Assembly (NCBI GenBank): GCA_003021175.1
Contig: PXQV01000015.1
Location: 120,170-184,169 of the forward strand
Length of the DNA stretch: 64,000 bases
Direction of reading: 5' to 3'
Source: Halobacteriales archaeon QH_7_66_36
GTDB taxonomy: Archaea > Halobacteriota > Halobacteria > Halobacteriales > Haloarculaceae
The translations under genes and the position numbers were made by a program. This document shows positions 63,598-64,000 of this stretch, piece by piece (the stretch's first letter is position 1; each line of letters begins with the position of its first letter). Below the pieces are notes generated by a model, which saw only the letters and a list, made by a program, of their open reading frames with translations, made no database searches and was not told the origin of the DNA.

Positions 63598-64000
63598 TCA
63601 CCCGTCCGAGGGCGAGGGCGTCGAATCCGCAGCCGCGCCGTCGCCCACCGGCGTCGTCTTGCTCGCCGTCGCGTCCGACGAGGGGGCCTCGGTTTCGGGA
63701 TCCGTCTCGTCGGCCGGCTCTGCGGGCGGTTCCGTTGCCGTCTCTCCCTCCTCGGCGGGTTCCTCCTCCGCTGCCATCTGCGCCTTCGGGTCGAAGGTGA
63801 CCATCCCGGTGCCGGCGGTGTACTCGTAGGCGCGCCACTCCGGCACCACCAGCGCGCCGTTGAGCTTCCGGATGCGCGCCTGTTTGATCAGCGCGTCCGG
63901 CACGATCTCGTCGTTGAGCCGGAGTTCCACTAGCCCGTCCATCACGTACGCCAAGTCGTGGGGGAACTGGTCGCCGCCGCCACCGCCGCCACCCAGCGCG
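63598..64000 (-). CDS. HTR-like RecA-superfamily ATPase, C-terminal part (5' end outside the window)
   Basis: The stop is at 63598 and the frame is open through the edge of the window. Visible residues begin with a Gly run, then FPHDLAYVMDGLVELRLNDE, ALIKQARIRKLNGALVVPEW and AYEYTAGTGMVTFDPKAQ. These match the end of haloarchaeal KaiC/RAD55-like 'HTR-like' ATPases. A low-complexity acidic tail of about 55 residues (EEEPAEEGETATEPPAEPAD) follows. The ATP-binding core would be upstream of the window. Confidence 0.7.
   Translation of the reverse strand, partial: ALGGGGGGGDQFPHDLAYVMDGLVELRLNDEIVPDALIKQARIRKLNGALVVPEWRAYEYTAGTGMVTFDPKAQMAAEEEPAEEGETATEPPAEPADETDPETEAPSSDATASKTTPVGDGAAADSTPSPSDG

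Overview
The window is a GC-rich chromosomal segment from a haloarchaeon. Evidence for this: acidic proteins throughout, TATA boxes about 25-30 nt upstream of many start codons (leaderless transcription), Tat-type RR signal peptides, halocyanin, HTH-10 and GfcR-like regulators, Pus10, Trm1, PurO, and several families found almost only in Halobacteria (DUF5812, DUF6276, HVO_0416-type zinc fingers, DUF7123-like). The overall gene set is closest to what I know of Haloferacales/Halorubraceae, but the genus cannot be fixed from sequence reading alone. Most of the window is ordinary chromosome with short spacers and many 4-nt or 1-nt overlaps.

Layout. 0-9.3 kb: a PrsW-type membrane protease, an HTH-10 regulator that has lost its stop codon, a decayed branched-chain amino-acid-type ABC transporter (internally deleted binding protein, intact livG and livF, a frameshifted livH-livM chimera), and two convergent M32 carboxypeptidases flanking a small zinc-finger protein. 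9.3-25 kb: thiL, a site-2 protease, a MobB-MoaE fusion, DUF5812, secF-secD, a subtilase, rnhB, pus10, a GDT1-like transporter, a secreted nuclease-LTD lipoprotein, nob1, a PRC-barrel protein and halocyanin. 25-31.6 kb: uvrB and uvrC separated by an AT-rich patch carrying a membrane protein, then an LVIVD-repeat pseudogene. 31.6-43 kb: an ABC-2 exporter, a GfcR-like HTH-PRTase regulator with an NCS2 purine permease and an AstE-like protein, DUF6276, divergent lrp/glnA, a candidate structured RNA, PAP2 phosphatase, BrkB and trm1. 43-49.4 kb: an ABC exporter and a siderophore-type iron uptake system with DtxR-like operators, divergent to a short-chain dehydrogenase. 50-57 kb: a GCS2-like ligase, phosphotransferase, HAD hydrolase, squalene synthase, FAD oxidoreductase, NTF2-like protein and PhaB-type reductase. 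57-60 kb: an eroded patch with an MFS pseudogene, a broken vapBC pair, tRNA-Gln(CUG) and a double-HNH endonuclease. 60-64 kb: a HypE-like protein, PurO, a phosphoesterase, aspartate kinase and the 3' part of an HTR-like RecA-superfamily ATPase.

The most unusual signal is a family of at least seven intergenic elements (about 1-141, 1359-1566, 9349-9622, 13235-13638, 21435-21552, 24841-25089, 49447-49917). Each appears to be bounded by TGTTCA/CTGAACA-like ends and carries a core resembling GGTGGGACTGRAAGGGGC and/or a conserved right arm. In between lies a variable series of short perfect hairpins. Stems are conserved between copies while loops change, and whole hairpins are gained or lost. They code for no credible protein and look like non-autonomous, modular, palindrome-rich repeats.

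A second theme is gene erosion. Three single-base contractions (two clearly in homopolymer runs, one more likely than proven), two in-frame TGG-to-TGA changes, three internal deletions and one lost stop codon are spread over five loci. Either this chromosome is shedding accessory genes or some are sequence errors; raw-read inspection would settle that.
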